Source: SZUA-318 sp035458765 (GTDB lineage Bacteria; Gemmatimonadota; Gemmatimonadetes; Longimicrobiales; Gaopeijiaceae). Taken from it: a DNA stretch of 64,000 nucleotides. Below, one piece after another: positions 54,961-62,597 of this stretch; position 1 is the first letter of the stretch; every line of letters begins with the position of its first letter. The stretch is from assembly GCA_035458765.1 (NCBI GenBank), contig DATHZE010000048.1, positions 1-64,000 of the forward strand. The letters are read 5' to 3'. Below the pieces are notes generated by a model. That model did not search any database, had not been told where the DNA came from, and worked only from the letters and a program-made list of their open reading frames with translations. Position numbers and translations under genes: made by a program.

Positions 54961-56081
54961 CCCGCGTCTCCCGGGTCCGCCCCCGCCGAGGCATCCTGCG
55001 CCGCGTCGAGGAGGAACGTGTGGTCCGGCAGCCAGCGGAGGTCCGCCCTGTCACCGGCACGGAAGGGGCCGCGCGCGCCGGTATTCTGCTCGAACACCAC
55101 GAACTCCTGTCCCCACGGCGTGCGCGCGAGGTACTGGGTGCTCACGCCGGAGAAGCTCACGTCGGTGATGACGGCCCCCGGGATCACGTTGGACCCGTCG
55201 TCGGTCCCGGAGCCGGAGGGAGCCAGGAAGACCTTCTCGGGTCGCACGCCGACCCACAGGTCCTCCTTCTCCGAGGGCGCCCGGGAGGCGGCGGCTCGGA
55301 CCCGGATCCCTCGCACCTCGAGGACGATGGCGGCCCGGTCCCGCTGGACCACCCGGCCCGCTGCCAGGTTCGCCCGTCCCAGGAAGTTGGAGACGAAGGT
55401 GGTCCGGGGGTGCTCGTAGAGCTCCTGGGGATCGCCCATCTGCTCGATCACGCCGCCGTTCATCACCGCGATCGTGTCGGCCATGGTCATGGCCTCCTCC
55501 TGATCGTGGGTGACGTGGACGAAGGTGATGCCCACCTCGGTCTGGATCCGCCTCAGTTCGATCTGCATCTGCCGGCGCAGCTTGAGGTCCAGTGCGCCCA
55601 GGGGCTCGTCGAGCAGGAGGACCTGCGGGCGGTTGATGAGGGCCCGCGCCAGGGCAACGCGCTGCTGCTGGCCGCCGGAGAGTTGGGCGGGACGCCGGTC
55701 GCCCAGGGCGTCGAGCTGCACCAGGTGGAGCATGTCCCGCACCTGTTCGTCGATCCCCGCGACGCCGCGCCGGCGCAGACCGAAGGCGACGTTCTCGAAC
55801 ACCGAGAGGTGGGGGAAGAGCGCATAGCTCTGGAACACCGTGTTCACGGGCCTGCGGTGGGGCCGCAGTCCCGTGATGTCCGTGTCGCCCAGATGGATCG
55901 AACCTTCGGTGGGCTCCTCCAGCCCCGCGACCATGCGGAGCGTGGTCGTCTTGCCGCACCCTGAGGGTCCGAGCAGCGCGAAGAAGGACCCCCCGGGGAC
56001 GGTGAGGTCGAGACGGTCAACGGCGACGAAGGACCCGAAGCGCTTGGTCACGGAGGTCAGAACGAGGTCGGAACCCGCCAT
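54957..56081 (-). CDS. potA: Polyamine ABC transporter ATPase PotA
   Basis: 374 residues from the ATG at 56081. Walker A is GPSGCGKTT (38-46), the Q loop is FQSYALFPHL, the signature is LSGGQQQRVALARAL, Walker B is LLLDEPLGALD, and the switch His is in HVTHDQEEAM. The C-terminal TOBE domain (about 280-365; WVGVRPEKVFLAPS ... GVSTQYLARTPWGQEFVVFE) is the regulatory domain of PotA/FbpC-type ATPases. The gene sits 8 bases after potD and overlaps potB. Confidence 0.95.
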   Translation of the reverse strand: MAGSDLVLTSVTKRFGSFVAVDRLDLTVPGGSFFALLGPSGCGKTTTLRMVAGLEEPTEGSIHLGDTDITGLRPHRRPVNTVFQSYALFPHLSVFENVAFGLRRRGVAGIDEQVRDMLHLVQLDALGDRRPAQLSGGQQQRVALARALINRPQVLLLDEPLGALDLKLRRQMQIELRRIQTEVGITFVHVTHDQEEAMTMADTIAVMNGGVIEQMGDPQELYEHPRTTFVSNFLGRANLAAGRVVQRDRAAIVLEVRGIRVRAAASRAPSEKEDLWVGVRPEKVFLAPSGSGTDDGSNVIPGAVITDVSFSGVSTQYLARTPWGQEFVVFEQNTGARGPFRAGDRADLRWLPDHTFLLDAAQDASAGADPGDAG

Positions 56082-56089
56082 GGCTGATC

Positions 56090-57334
56090 TCAGGCTCCCA
56101 TGGCCTGGGTGAAGGCTCGCTCGTAGCGCCGCCGCGTGCCCTCGGAGAGGGCCATGAACGGGTACGTCCCGGACAGGAACGATTCGTCGGGGAAGATCAG
56201 GGGGTTGTCCACCAGCGTGGGGTCGATGCGTTCCATGGCCTCGCGGGCGCCTTCGACGGGACAGATGTACCTCACCCAGGCGGCGACCCGGGCCGCGACC
56301 TCGGGTTCGTAATAGTAGTCCATGAGCCTTTCGGCATTCGCCCGATGGGTCGCCTTGTTGGGGACGAGCATGTTGTCCGCCCAGATATGCATCCCTTCTT
56401 CGGGCGCGACCCATCTGATGTCGGGATTGCTCTCCTGCAGGCCCATGATATCCCCGGACCATGCCACGCAGGCGACGACGTTCCCCGCGTCCAGGTCCCG
56501 GACGAAGTCGTTGCCCGTAAAGCGGCGGATCTGGCCCGCCGCGACCGCTTCGCGGAGCCGTTCCAGGGCGCGGTCGAAGTCGTCGTCGTCGAAGTGCGAG
56601 GGGTCGGCGCCCCCGATCCGGAGCATGAAACCCATGGTGTCGCTGATCTCGCTGGGCAGGCTCACCTTGCCCCGTAGGTCGCTGCGGGTAAGAAGCTCCT
56701 CCACGCTGCCCACGGCGTCGGTGTACTTCGCGTTGTATGCCAGGCCGGTGAGGCCGCCCTGCCACGGGACGCTGAAGTCCCGGCCGGGGTCCCAGGCCGG
56801 GGACCGCAGTCGGGAGAGGAGGTGCGCCTCCACGTTGGGCAGGCGGGCCCGGTCGAGCTTCTGGATCCAGCCCAGCTCCACCATGCGGGACGCCGCCCAG
56901 TCCGTGACCACGATGAGGTCCCGCCCGGTCGGTTCGCAGGCCGCGAGCTGGTCACGGACCTTGGCGAAGAACTCGGCATTGTCGTTGATGTCCGTGTTGT
57001 AGAGGACCTCGATGCCCGTCGCCCGTTCGAAGTCCCGGAGGGTCGGGATCACCGTGGTCCGCCGGCCGTCCACCATGTCCGTCGACTCGTCGATGTACAT
57101 GGGCCAGTTGGAGAACGTCAGCACCCGCTCCGTATCGGACATGTCCTCGGTAGGGCAGGACTCGGGGGTCTGACGCGCTCCTGGGGTACCGCAGGCCGTG
57201 AGGAGCGAGGGGGCGCCCAGGGCGAGCACCGAGATGGACGCACTGCGGAGGAAACCCCGGCGGGTGGGCCCAGTGGCTCCATCGGGAGACGGCACGACCA
57301 GGTGCCCATCTCCCATGGAGGAGCGCTGGGTCAT
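56090..57334 (-). CDS. potD: Polyamine-binding lipoprotein PotD, Tat type
   Basis: 414 residues from the ATG at 57334, with AGGAGGA seven bases upstream. The signal combines a Tat motif (TRRGFLRS, Arg25-Arg26) with a lipobox (LLTACG, Cys48), so the protein should be folded before export and then anchored by lipid. The periplasmic binding domain follows: FSNWPMYIDEST, VLYNTDINDNAEFFAKV, DLIVVTDWAASRMVELGWIQ, WQGGLTGLAYN, NMLVPNKATHRANAERLMDY. The motif set matches spermidine/putrescine-binding proteins; the ligand-binding acidic residues cannot be assigned with certainty. It is the first gene of the operon. Confidence 0.92.
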   Translation of the reverse strand: MTQRSSMGDGHLVVPSPDGATGPTRRGFLRSASISVLALGAPSLLTACGTPGARQTPESCPTEDMSDTERVLTFSNWPMYIDESTDMVDGRRTTVIPTLRDFERATGIEVLYNTDINDNAEFFAKVRDQLAACEPTGRDLIVVTDWAASRMVELGWIQKLDRARLPNVEAHLLSRLRSPAWDPGRDFSVPWQGGLTGLAYNAKYTDAVGSVEELLTRSDLRGKVSLPSEISDTMGFMLRIGGADPSHFDDDDFDRALERLREAVAAGQIRRFTGNDFVRDLDAGNVVACVAWSGDIMGLQESNPDIRWVAPEEGMHIWADNMLVPNKATHRANAERLMDYYYEPEVAARVAAWVRYICPVEGAREAMERIDPTLVDNPLIFPDESFLSGTYPFMALSEGTRRRYERAFTQAMGA

Positions 57335-57375
57335 GGGGCTTCCTCCTGCACGGCGGGGGCGTGGGTGCGGACCGC

Positions 57376-57404
57376 ACGGTAGGCGGCAGGGCGGTGAGCG
57401 GCAA
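57376..57404 (-). promoter_or_regulatory. Candidate promoter of the potDABC operon
   Basis: On the minus strand TTGCCG (57404-57399), 17 bases, then TACCGT (57381-57376), 41 bases before the potD start. Hexamers and spacing are identical to those before the M14 gene. Confidence 0.52.
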
Positions 57405-57418
57405 GGGCGATGAAGGAC

Positions 57419-57443
57419 GCCGACCGGGGTCGCCCCCGCCGGC
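57419..57443 (-). terminator. Weak hairpin after the ADOP permease gene
   Basis: Arms GCCGACCGGGG (57419-57429) and CCCCCGCCGGC (57433-57443) pair at nine of eleven positions around a TCG loop, starting three bases past the permease stop. There is no T run. It separates the PadR-permease unit from potD. Confidence 0.35.
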
Positions 57444-57445
57444 TT

Positions 57446-60118
57446 CTACTCCGTCCGGAGCGCCTCCATGGGATCCACCCGGGTGGCGCGCAGCGCGGGC
57501 ACCAGCGAAGCGATGAGCGCCACCACCATGAGGACGAACGCGACCCCGCCCAGGACCACGGGCTCCGTCCCATCCGCCTCGAAGAAGAGGTCCCGTGCGA
57601 AGGGCGCGGCCCCCAGGGAGACACCGAGTCCGATGATGACGCCGAGCACCGTCAGGCGCGCTCCGGTCAGGACGACACCCCTGAGGACGCGTGCCTTCGG
57701 TGCCCCCAGGGCCGTTCGGATCCCGATCTCCTTGGTGCGCTGCGCCACGTCGAAGGCCAGTACGCTGTAGAGCCCGATCGCGGCGACGATGAGGGCGAGC
57801 AGCCCGAACGCGGTGAACAGGGAGGCACCGAGGGTCCACGAACGCGTCTGGGGATCCAGAAGCTCGCGGAACGTCTGGACCTGTGCGAACCGGACGCGAG
57901 GAGAGAACGAACGCAGTGCCGGTGACAGGGTCGCAGCGAGCTGGGCCGGGTCCCGTTCCGTGCGCACGTAGAGACCGGTGGGGACCGCGCCGGTCTGAGC
58001 CAGCGGCACGTAGTACGCCAGGAGGTCGGCCACGTCCAATCCGGCGCGGGAAGCGTTCTCCACGACACCCACCACCCTCGTGCATTCTTCCGCTGCGGCG
58101 ATGTGAAAGCACCCTTCGAGGGGGTCCCGATCCGGCCAGAAGGCGCGCGCCATGGCCTCGTTCACCACCGCCACGCCCGGCGTACCCGCGACGTCCGAGT
58201 CCAGGATCGGTCGGCCCTGCAGCACGCGGAGCCCCACCGTGCCCATGTAACCGGGGGAAACCGCGTAGTAGAACGGCCCTCCCCCAGGGGGGACGGGCAG
58301 GGAGTCCAGACCCGGCACGGTGAGGTCCTCGACGACAGCCCACTGGAAGATGACGTCGGTGGTGGCCACTCCCGTCACGCCCGGGAGGGCGGCGGCGAGG
58401 TCCATGGCCTCCTCGTACGCCCTCTTCGCCTCGAGCTCGTCGGGGTCCTGTCCCTGGAACTCCAGTTGCGCCATGACCAGACGATCCACGTCCAGGCCGA
58501 GGTCCAGCCCACGAACCTCGATGACGCTCTGGATGAACAGGCCGGCCCCCACGAGCAGCACGGCGGACAGCGTGGCCTGAGCCACCGTGAGGGTGCCGCG
58601 AAGCCAGGACCGTTTGCCGGAGCTCCCCCGGCCGCCCTCCGCGAGATCCCGCGTGAGATCGGCGCGGGTGCTCTGCAGGGCCGGCCCGAAGCCCGCGACC
58701 ATTCCGGCCGCCAACGACAGGAGGAACGTGAAGGCCACGACCCGCCCGCTCAGGGCCGAGGCGGTCCACAGGATATCGGGAATCAACAGCGCCCGGATCA
58801 GGCCGCCTCCCCAGTGAGCCAGCGCCAGCGCGGCCACGCCGCCCAGGAGCGCCAACATGAGCGTTTCCAGCATCATCTCCCGCAGGAGCCGGCTCCGCGT
58901 CACACCGAGGGATAGCCGCACCGCGACCTCACGCCGCCTTCCCGTGCCCTGCGCCAGCAGCAGGTTGGCGACGTTGGCGCACGCAATGAGGAGCACGATG
59001 AGCGAGACGCCGGTCAACCAGCGCGCGACCTTGGACTCGTTGCTGGCGTCGGGGCCCTGGGCCTCGATGATCGGGGCCGTCAGGATCAGCACGCTCGGGT
59101 CCCTCCGGTTCTCTTCCCTGCCGTTGATGTGGAGCGCGGTGGCCTGGGACTCCGCGGACTCGACGCCGTCTGCGTCCGCCAGTCGCACCACGGCCTGCAG
59201 CCACCAGTAGGACCGGGAGTTGAAGAAGCGGTCGGAGCCCGCTTGCGCGTATTCTGCGGGCACGGCCGGGAGCCAGACGTCGACCGGTTCGAGGCCGATG
59301 CCGGTGAAGCCCCGGGGTGCCACGCCGATGACGGTCATGTCGTGGCCCGAGATGTCCAACGTGCGTCCGAGCACTCCGGGGTCTCCCCCCAACGGGCCCT
59401 TCCAGAACTCGTAGCCGACCACGGCCGTGAGCGGCGATTCCAACCGATCGTCCTCGGCGTCGAAGAACCGCCCCATGTGGGCGCGGACGCCCAGCGTGGT
59501 GAAGAAGTCGTGCGTGGCCCTCACCACCATGATGTGGCGGGCGTCTTCGCCGGCGCCCAGGGTGAGGGGATTGCGGCTGGTCGTCGCTCCCACCGAGACG
59601 AACTCGGGGACGGTGCGCAGGTCCACCACGTCGGGATATGTCGTGGTGGAGATGATCGTTCGCTCGCGGAAGAACATGCCGTCCCGGAGCACCCGCCGTA
59701 CCAGCTCCGGCTGCACCACGTGGTCCGGCGCTCGGAGAAGGAGGCGGTCCACCACGCCGAACATCGCGGCATTCACCCCGATGCCCAGACCCAACGTGAG
59801 CACCACCGCCACCGCGAGCCCAGGTGACCGCCGCACCCCCCTGAGCGCCTGGCGCAGACCGGTCAGGCTCGCATCCCAGAACTCCCCACGCTTCCCCATC
59901 ACCACCCTCCTCCGGTCCGTTGCCACCATCCTCTTCCGTTGGCGAGCGACGTCGCCGAAGCGGCGCTCGGCCTGCCTGCGCGCCTCGGCGGGGCTCATTC
60001 CCTGCTCCACCAGGCGATCCGACTGCTCCTGGAGGTAGTGCTCGATCTCCCAGTCGACAGCCTGTCTCAGGCTGGGCTTCCCCAGCCCCAGACGGAACAG
60101 GCGCCGCATGGGACCCAT
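57446..60118 (-). CDS. ADOP-type MacB-like ABC permease
   Basis: 890 residues from the ATG at 60118, five bases after the padR stop, with GGAGG upstream. The N-terminal cytoplasmic prefix (WEIEHYLQEQSDRLVEQGMS, PAEARRQAERRFGD, residues about 22-65) is the domain that marks 'acidobacterial duplicated orphan permeases'. Two FtsX/MacB units follow, each with membrane helices and a periplasmic MacB-PCD-like domain (VGYEFWKGPLGGDPGVLGRT; VVNEAMARAFWPDRDPLEG). Conserved signatures are LLIACANVANLLLA, RREVAVRLSLGVTRSRLLRE, RTKEIGIRTALGAPKARVLR and LVPALRATRVDPMEALR at the end. No ATPase gene is adjacent. Its role (export, or signalling in stress) is unknown; PadR control suggests induced expression. 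Confidence 0.9.
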   Translation of the reverse strand: MGPMRRLFRLGLGKPSLRQAVDWEIEHYLQEQSDRLVEQGMSPAEARRQAERRFGDVARQRKRMVATDRRRVVMGKRGEFWDASLTGLRQALRGVRRSPGLAVAVVLTLGLGIGVNAAMFGVVDRLLLRAPDHVVQPELVRRVLRDGMFFRERTIISTTTYPDVVDLRTVPEFVSVGATTSRNPLTLGAGEDARHIMVVRATHDFFTTLGVRAHMGRFFDAEDDRLESPLTAVVGYEFWKGPLGGDPGVLGRTLDISGHDMTVIGVAPRGFTGIGLEPVDVWLPAVPAEYAQAGSDRFFNSRSYWWLQAVVRLADADGVESAESQATALHINGREENRRDPSVLILTAPIIEAQGPDASNESKVARWLTGVSLIVLLIACANVANLLLAQGTGRRREVAVRLSLGVTRSRLLREMMLETLMLALLGGVAALALAHWGGGLIRALLIPDILWTASALSGRVVAFTFLLSLAAGMVAGFGPALQSTRADLTRDLAEGGRGSSGKRSWLRGTLTVAQATLSAVLLVGAGLFIQSVIEVRGLDLGLDVDRLVMAQLEFQGQDPDELEAKRAYEEAMDLAAALPGVTGVATTDVIFQWAVVEDLTVPGLDSLPVPPGGGPFYYAVSPGYMGTVGLRVLQGRPILDSDVAGTPGVAVVNEAMARAFWPDRDPLEGCFHIAAAEECTRVVGVVENASRAGLDVADLLAYYVPLAQTGAVPTGLYVRTERDPAQLAATLSPALRSFSPRVRFAQVQTFRELLDPQTRSWTLGASLFTAFGLLALIVAAIGLYSVLAFDVAQRTKEIGIRTALGAPKARVLRGVVLTGARLTVLGVIIGLGVSLGAAPFARDLFFEADGTEPVVLGGVAFVLMVVALIASLVPALRATRVDPMEALRTE

Positions 60119-60123
60119 GGCGT

Positions 60124-60465
60124 CTACGCCTCCGACTCCCGTGGGGAGATCTTCGCGACCGCGTCGACGTAGCGGGTCCACTTGAGCTCTTCGTCGGCGA
60201 GGGCCCGTTCACCCTCCGCGCTGAGCCGGTAGTAGCGAGCCCTCCGGCCCTTCTCCGAGATCCCCCAGTCGCTCAGGAGCCAGCCTCGGGTCTCCATGCG
60301 GTGCAGCGCGTGGTAGAGCGCTCCGTCTTCGACGATGAGTTCGTCGTCGGTGGATCGGAGGATCCACTCGAGAATGGCGAATCCGTGCATCTCGGAGCCC
60401 GCACCCAGCGTCTTCAAAACGAGGAGTTCCAGGGTGCCCGGAAGAGGGCCGAGGGGGATGGTCAT
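60124..60465 (-). CDS. PadR family transcriptional regulator
   Basis: 113 residues from the ATG at 60465, GGAG upstream. The winged-helix PadR-N domain fills the protein: LPGTLELLVLKTLGAGSEMH, GFAILEWILR, VEDGALYHALHRMETRGWLL (recognition helix and wing) and ARYYRLSAEGERAL. The short C-terminal helix serves dimerisation, as in PadR subfamily 2. It forms an operon with the ADOP permease, a pairing repeated in Acidobacteriota and Gemmatimonadota. Two palindromes overlap the promoter just upstream, so self-repression is likely. Confidence 0.92.
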   Translation of the reverse strand: MTIPLGPLPGTLELLVLKTLGAGSEMHGFAILEWILRSTDDELIVEDGALYHALHRMETRGWLLSDWGISEKGRRARYYRLSAEGERALADEELKWTRYVDAVAKISPRESEA

Positions 60466-60491
60466 CGTGTCTCCACGGAATCGAACCAGTT

Positions 60492-60538
60492 ACCTGAACC
60501 GCTCAGGTCAACATATTGTACTGAGCGGCTCAGGTCAA
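60492..60538 (-). promoter_or_regulatory. padR promoter with two palindromic operators
   Basis: On the minus strand TTGACC (60538-60533), 17 bases, then TATGTT (60515-60510). One palindrome (CTGA-GCGGC-TCAG, 60521-60533) lies mostly in the spacer. A second (ACCTGA-ACCGC-TCAGGT, 60492-60508) lies just after the -10 box. Centres are 27 bases apart. PadR dimers bound here would block RNA polymerase. Confidence 0.75.
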
Positions 60539-60604
60539 GGAGGTTCTGCTTCCGTCTGGACGCCCGGCACCCCCCCTGGACGATCCTCCCGCCCCGCGGT
60601 CCCC

Positions 60605-62530
60605 CTAGAGGGCCTCGATCTCCCGTTCCACGGCCGCCCATTCGTCCATGAGGGCGTTGGCGCGCCCCTGGAGGGCGGCGCGCTCTTCCTGGAGTGCCGC
60701 GACCTCGTTCGGGGGCGTGGCCTCGAAGTACCCTGGTCCGCAGAAGAGCGCATCGATCTCCGCCACGCGCGCTTCGGAGGTTTCGATCTTCGCGGTGAGG
60801 TCGTCGCGCTGGCGGGTCAGGCGGTTGAGCAAGACGCTCGGATCGACCGTGGCCGGCCTCCGTTCCGCTTTCGGCGCCTGTTTCCTGTCCTGCTTTTCCG
60901 TGCGCGCCTTGAGGACCACCGAGTCCGCGTCGAGGTGGTCGTCGCCGCAATGATGCACGTATTCGTCGTACGTTCCGAGGTAGTCCTTCACCTCGTCACG
61001 CTTGATCTCCACCACGCGCGTGGCGAGGCGGCTCACGAACCAGCGGTCATGGGAGACCAGGATCAACGTGCCACCGAAGTTCTCGAGCCCGTGAACCAGG
61101 GCCTCGATGGACTCGAGATCCAGGTGGTTCGTGGGCTCGTCGAGAACGAGGACGTTGGGGTTCTCCATTGCGAGGCGGCTGAATACGAGGCGAGCCGCCT
61201 CTCCACCCGACAGGGCACTGAGCTTTTTCGCGCCGTCGTCCCCCGAGAACAGCATCATGCCCATCTGGCCGCGCACGAAGCCGCGGTCCTTTCCCGGGCA
61301 GAAATCCCACAGCCACTCCTCGGCGGTGCGGGAACCGTCCTTGAATGTCTCTTTGTGGTCCTGGGCGAAGTACCCCGTCTGGGTTTCGTACCCCCAGGTC
61401 ACCTCGCCGCCGTCGGCCTTCAGTTCACCCATGATGATCTTCAGGAGGGTGGACTTCCCGATCCCATTGGGTCCCATGATGGCGAGGCGGTCTCCGCGGC
61501 GGACCTCCAGGTCCACGCCGTGAAGCACCTCGTTGTCGCCGAAAGCCTTCCGGATGCCCTTGATGCGGAGGACTTCCTTCCCGCTTGGCCGCTTCGGCTC
61601 GAAGCGGAACGTCGGATACCGCCGAGAGCTGCCGGGGAGCGTGTCCATCTCCGAGACCTTCTTCTCGATGATCTTCATCTTGCTCTGGGCCTGGCGCGCC
61701 TTGCTGGCCTTGGCCTTGAAGCGGTCCACGAAGTCCTGGTGGTGCGCGATCTCCTTCTCGCGCCCGGCGATCTCCTTTTCCCTGCGTTCCCGGTCTTCGA
61801 CCTTGGCCTTGAGGAAGAACGAGTAGTTGCCCTTGTAGAGCGTCACCGTCCGGTAGTCCACGTCCAGGATGTCGGTGACCACGTTGTCCAGGAAGCGGTG
61901 ATCGTGGGAAATCACCACCACCGGCCCCGCGAACTCCCGAAGGAACTTCTCGAGCCAACGGATCGAGAGGATGTCCAGGTGATTGGTCGGCTCGTCCAGG
62001 AGCAGCACGTCGGGGTTGCTGGCCAGGACCTGGGCCAGAAGAACCCGGAGCCGGAAGCCACCGGACAGCGTGGACAGCGGGCGGCGGTGGACTTCGGCGG
62101 GCAGTCCCAATCCCTCCAGGATCTCCGCCGCGCGTGCTTCCGCGGTGTAGCCGTCGTGGTGCTGGACGATCTCCTCGAGCACGCCGAAGCGGTCGGCGTC
62201 GAAGTCGGTTTCGGCCTTCTCGAGGATCGCTTCCTTCTCCACCATGGCCGCCCAGAGTTCCGGATTGCCCATGAGCGTCACCTCCATCACCAGCTGATCC
62301 TCGTACAGGAATTGATCCTGCCGGAGGACGCCGAGACGGAGGCGTTTGGGGATGGAGACGTGGCCCTCGGTGGAATCGAGGTGCCCGCTCATCACGTTGA
62401 GGAGCGTCGTCTTGCCCGAGCCGTTGGCGCCGATGAGGCCGTAGCGCTGCCCGGCGTTGAGCTGGAACGACGCATTCTCGAAAAGCGTTCGGTCGCCGAA
62501 CTGCTTGGAGAGGTTGGATACGGAGATCAT
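60605..62530 (-). CDS. ABC-F family ATPase
   Basis: 641 residues from the ATG at 62530. Two ABC domains are present: Walker A GANGSGKTT (34-42), signature LSGGFRLR, Walker B LLLDEPTNHLD, then a second Walker A GPNGIGKST near 350, signature LSGGEAARLVFS and LVLDEPTNHLD. Between them is the linker (KEIAGREKEIAHHQDFVDRF), the charged helix that reaches into the ribosome in this class. The C-terminal 80 residues form a coiled coil (LLNRLTRQRDDLTAKIETSE). There are no membrane helices. ABC-F proteins act on ribosomes (translation factor or antibiotic protection); YbiT-like members are general factors. A hairpin precedes the start and no Shine-Dalgarno is seen. Confidence 0.93.
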   Translation of the reverse strand: MISVSNLSKQFGDRTLFENASFQLNAGQRYGLIGANGSGKTTLLNVMSGHLDSTEGHVSIPKRLRLGVLRQDQFLYEDQLVMEVTLMGNPELWAAMVEKEAILEKAETDFDADRFGVLEEIVQHHDGYTAEARAAEILEGLGLPAEVHRRPLSTLSGGFRLRVLLAQVLASNPDVLLLDEPTNHLDILSIRWLEKFLREFAGPVVVISHDHRFLDNVVTDILDVDYRTVTLYKGNYSFFLKAKVEDRERREKEIAGREKEIAHHQDFVDRFKAKASKARQAQSKMKIIEKKVSEMDTLPGSSRRYPTFRFEPKRPSGKEVLRIKGIRKAFGDNEVLHGVDLEVRRGDRLAIMGPNGIGKSTLLKIIMGELKADGGEVTWGYETQTGYFAQDHKETFKDGSRTAEEWLWDFCPGKDRGFVRGQMGMMLFSGDDGAKKLSALSGGEAARLVFSRLAMENPNVLVLDEPTNHLDLESIEALVHGLENFGGTLILVSHDRWFVSRLATRVVEIKRDEVKDYLGTYDEYVHHCGDDHLDADSVVLKARTEKQDRKQAPKAERRPATVDPSVLLNRLTRQRDDLTAKIETSEARVAEIDALFCGPGYFEATPPNEVAALQEERAALQGRANALMDEWAAVEREIEAL

Positions 62531-62533
62531 AGG

Positions 62534-62559
62534 ACCGGGAATGTATGAAGATTCCCGGT
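62534..62559 (-). promoter_or_regulatory. Hairpin just before the ABC-F start codon
   Basis: A perfect 8-bp inverted repeat (ACCGGGAA with TTCCCGGT, loop of ten) ends three bases before the ATG at 62530. The loop contains TACATT, a possible -10 box. No ribosome site is present, so it may be an operator of a leaderless promoter or a translation-control hairpin. Confidence 0.4.
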
Positions 62560-62597
62560 GAAGTGGGGGTGTCGCCTCCGTGGTCCCGGCGTCGGCA

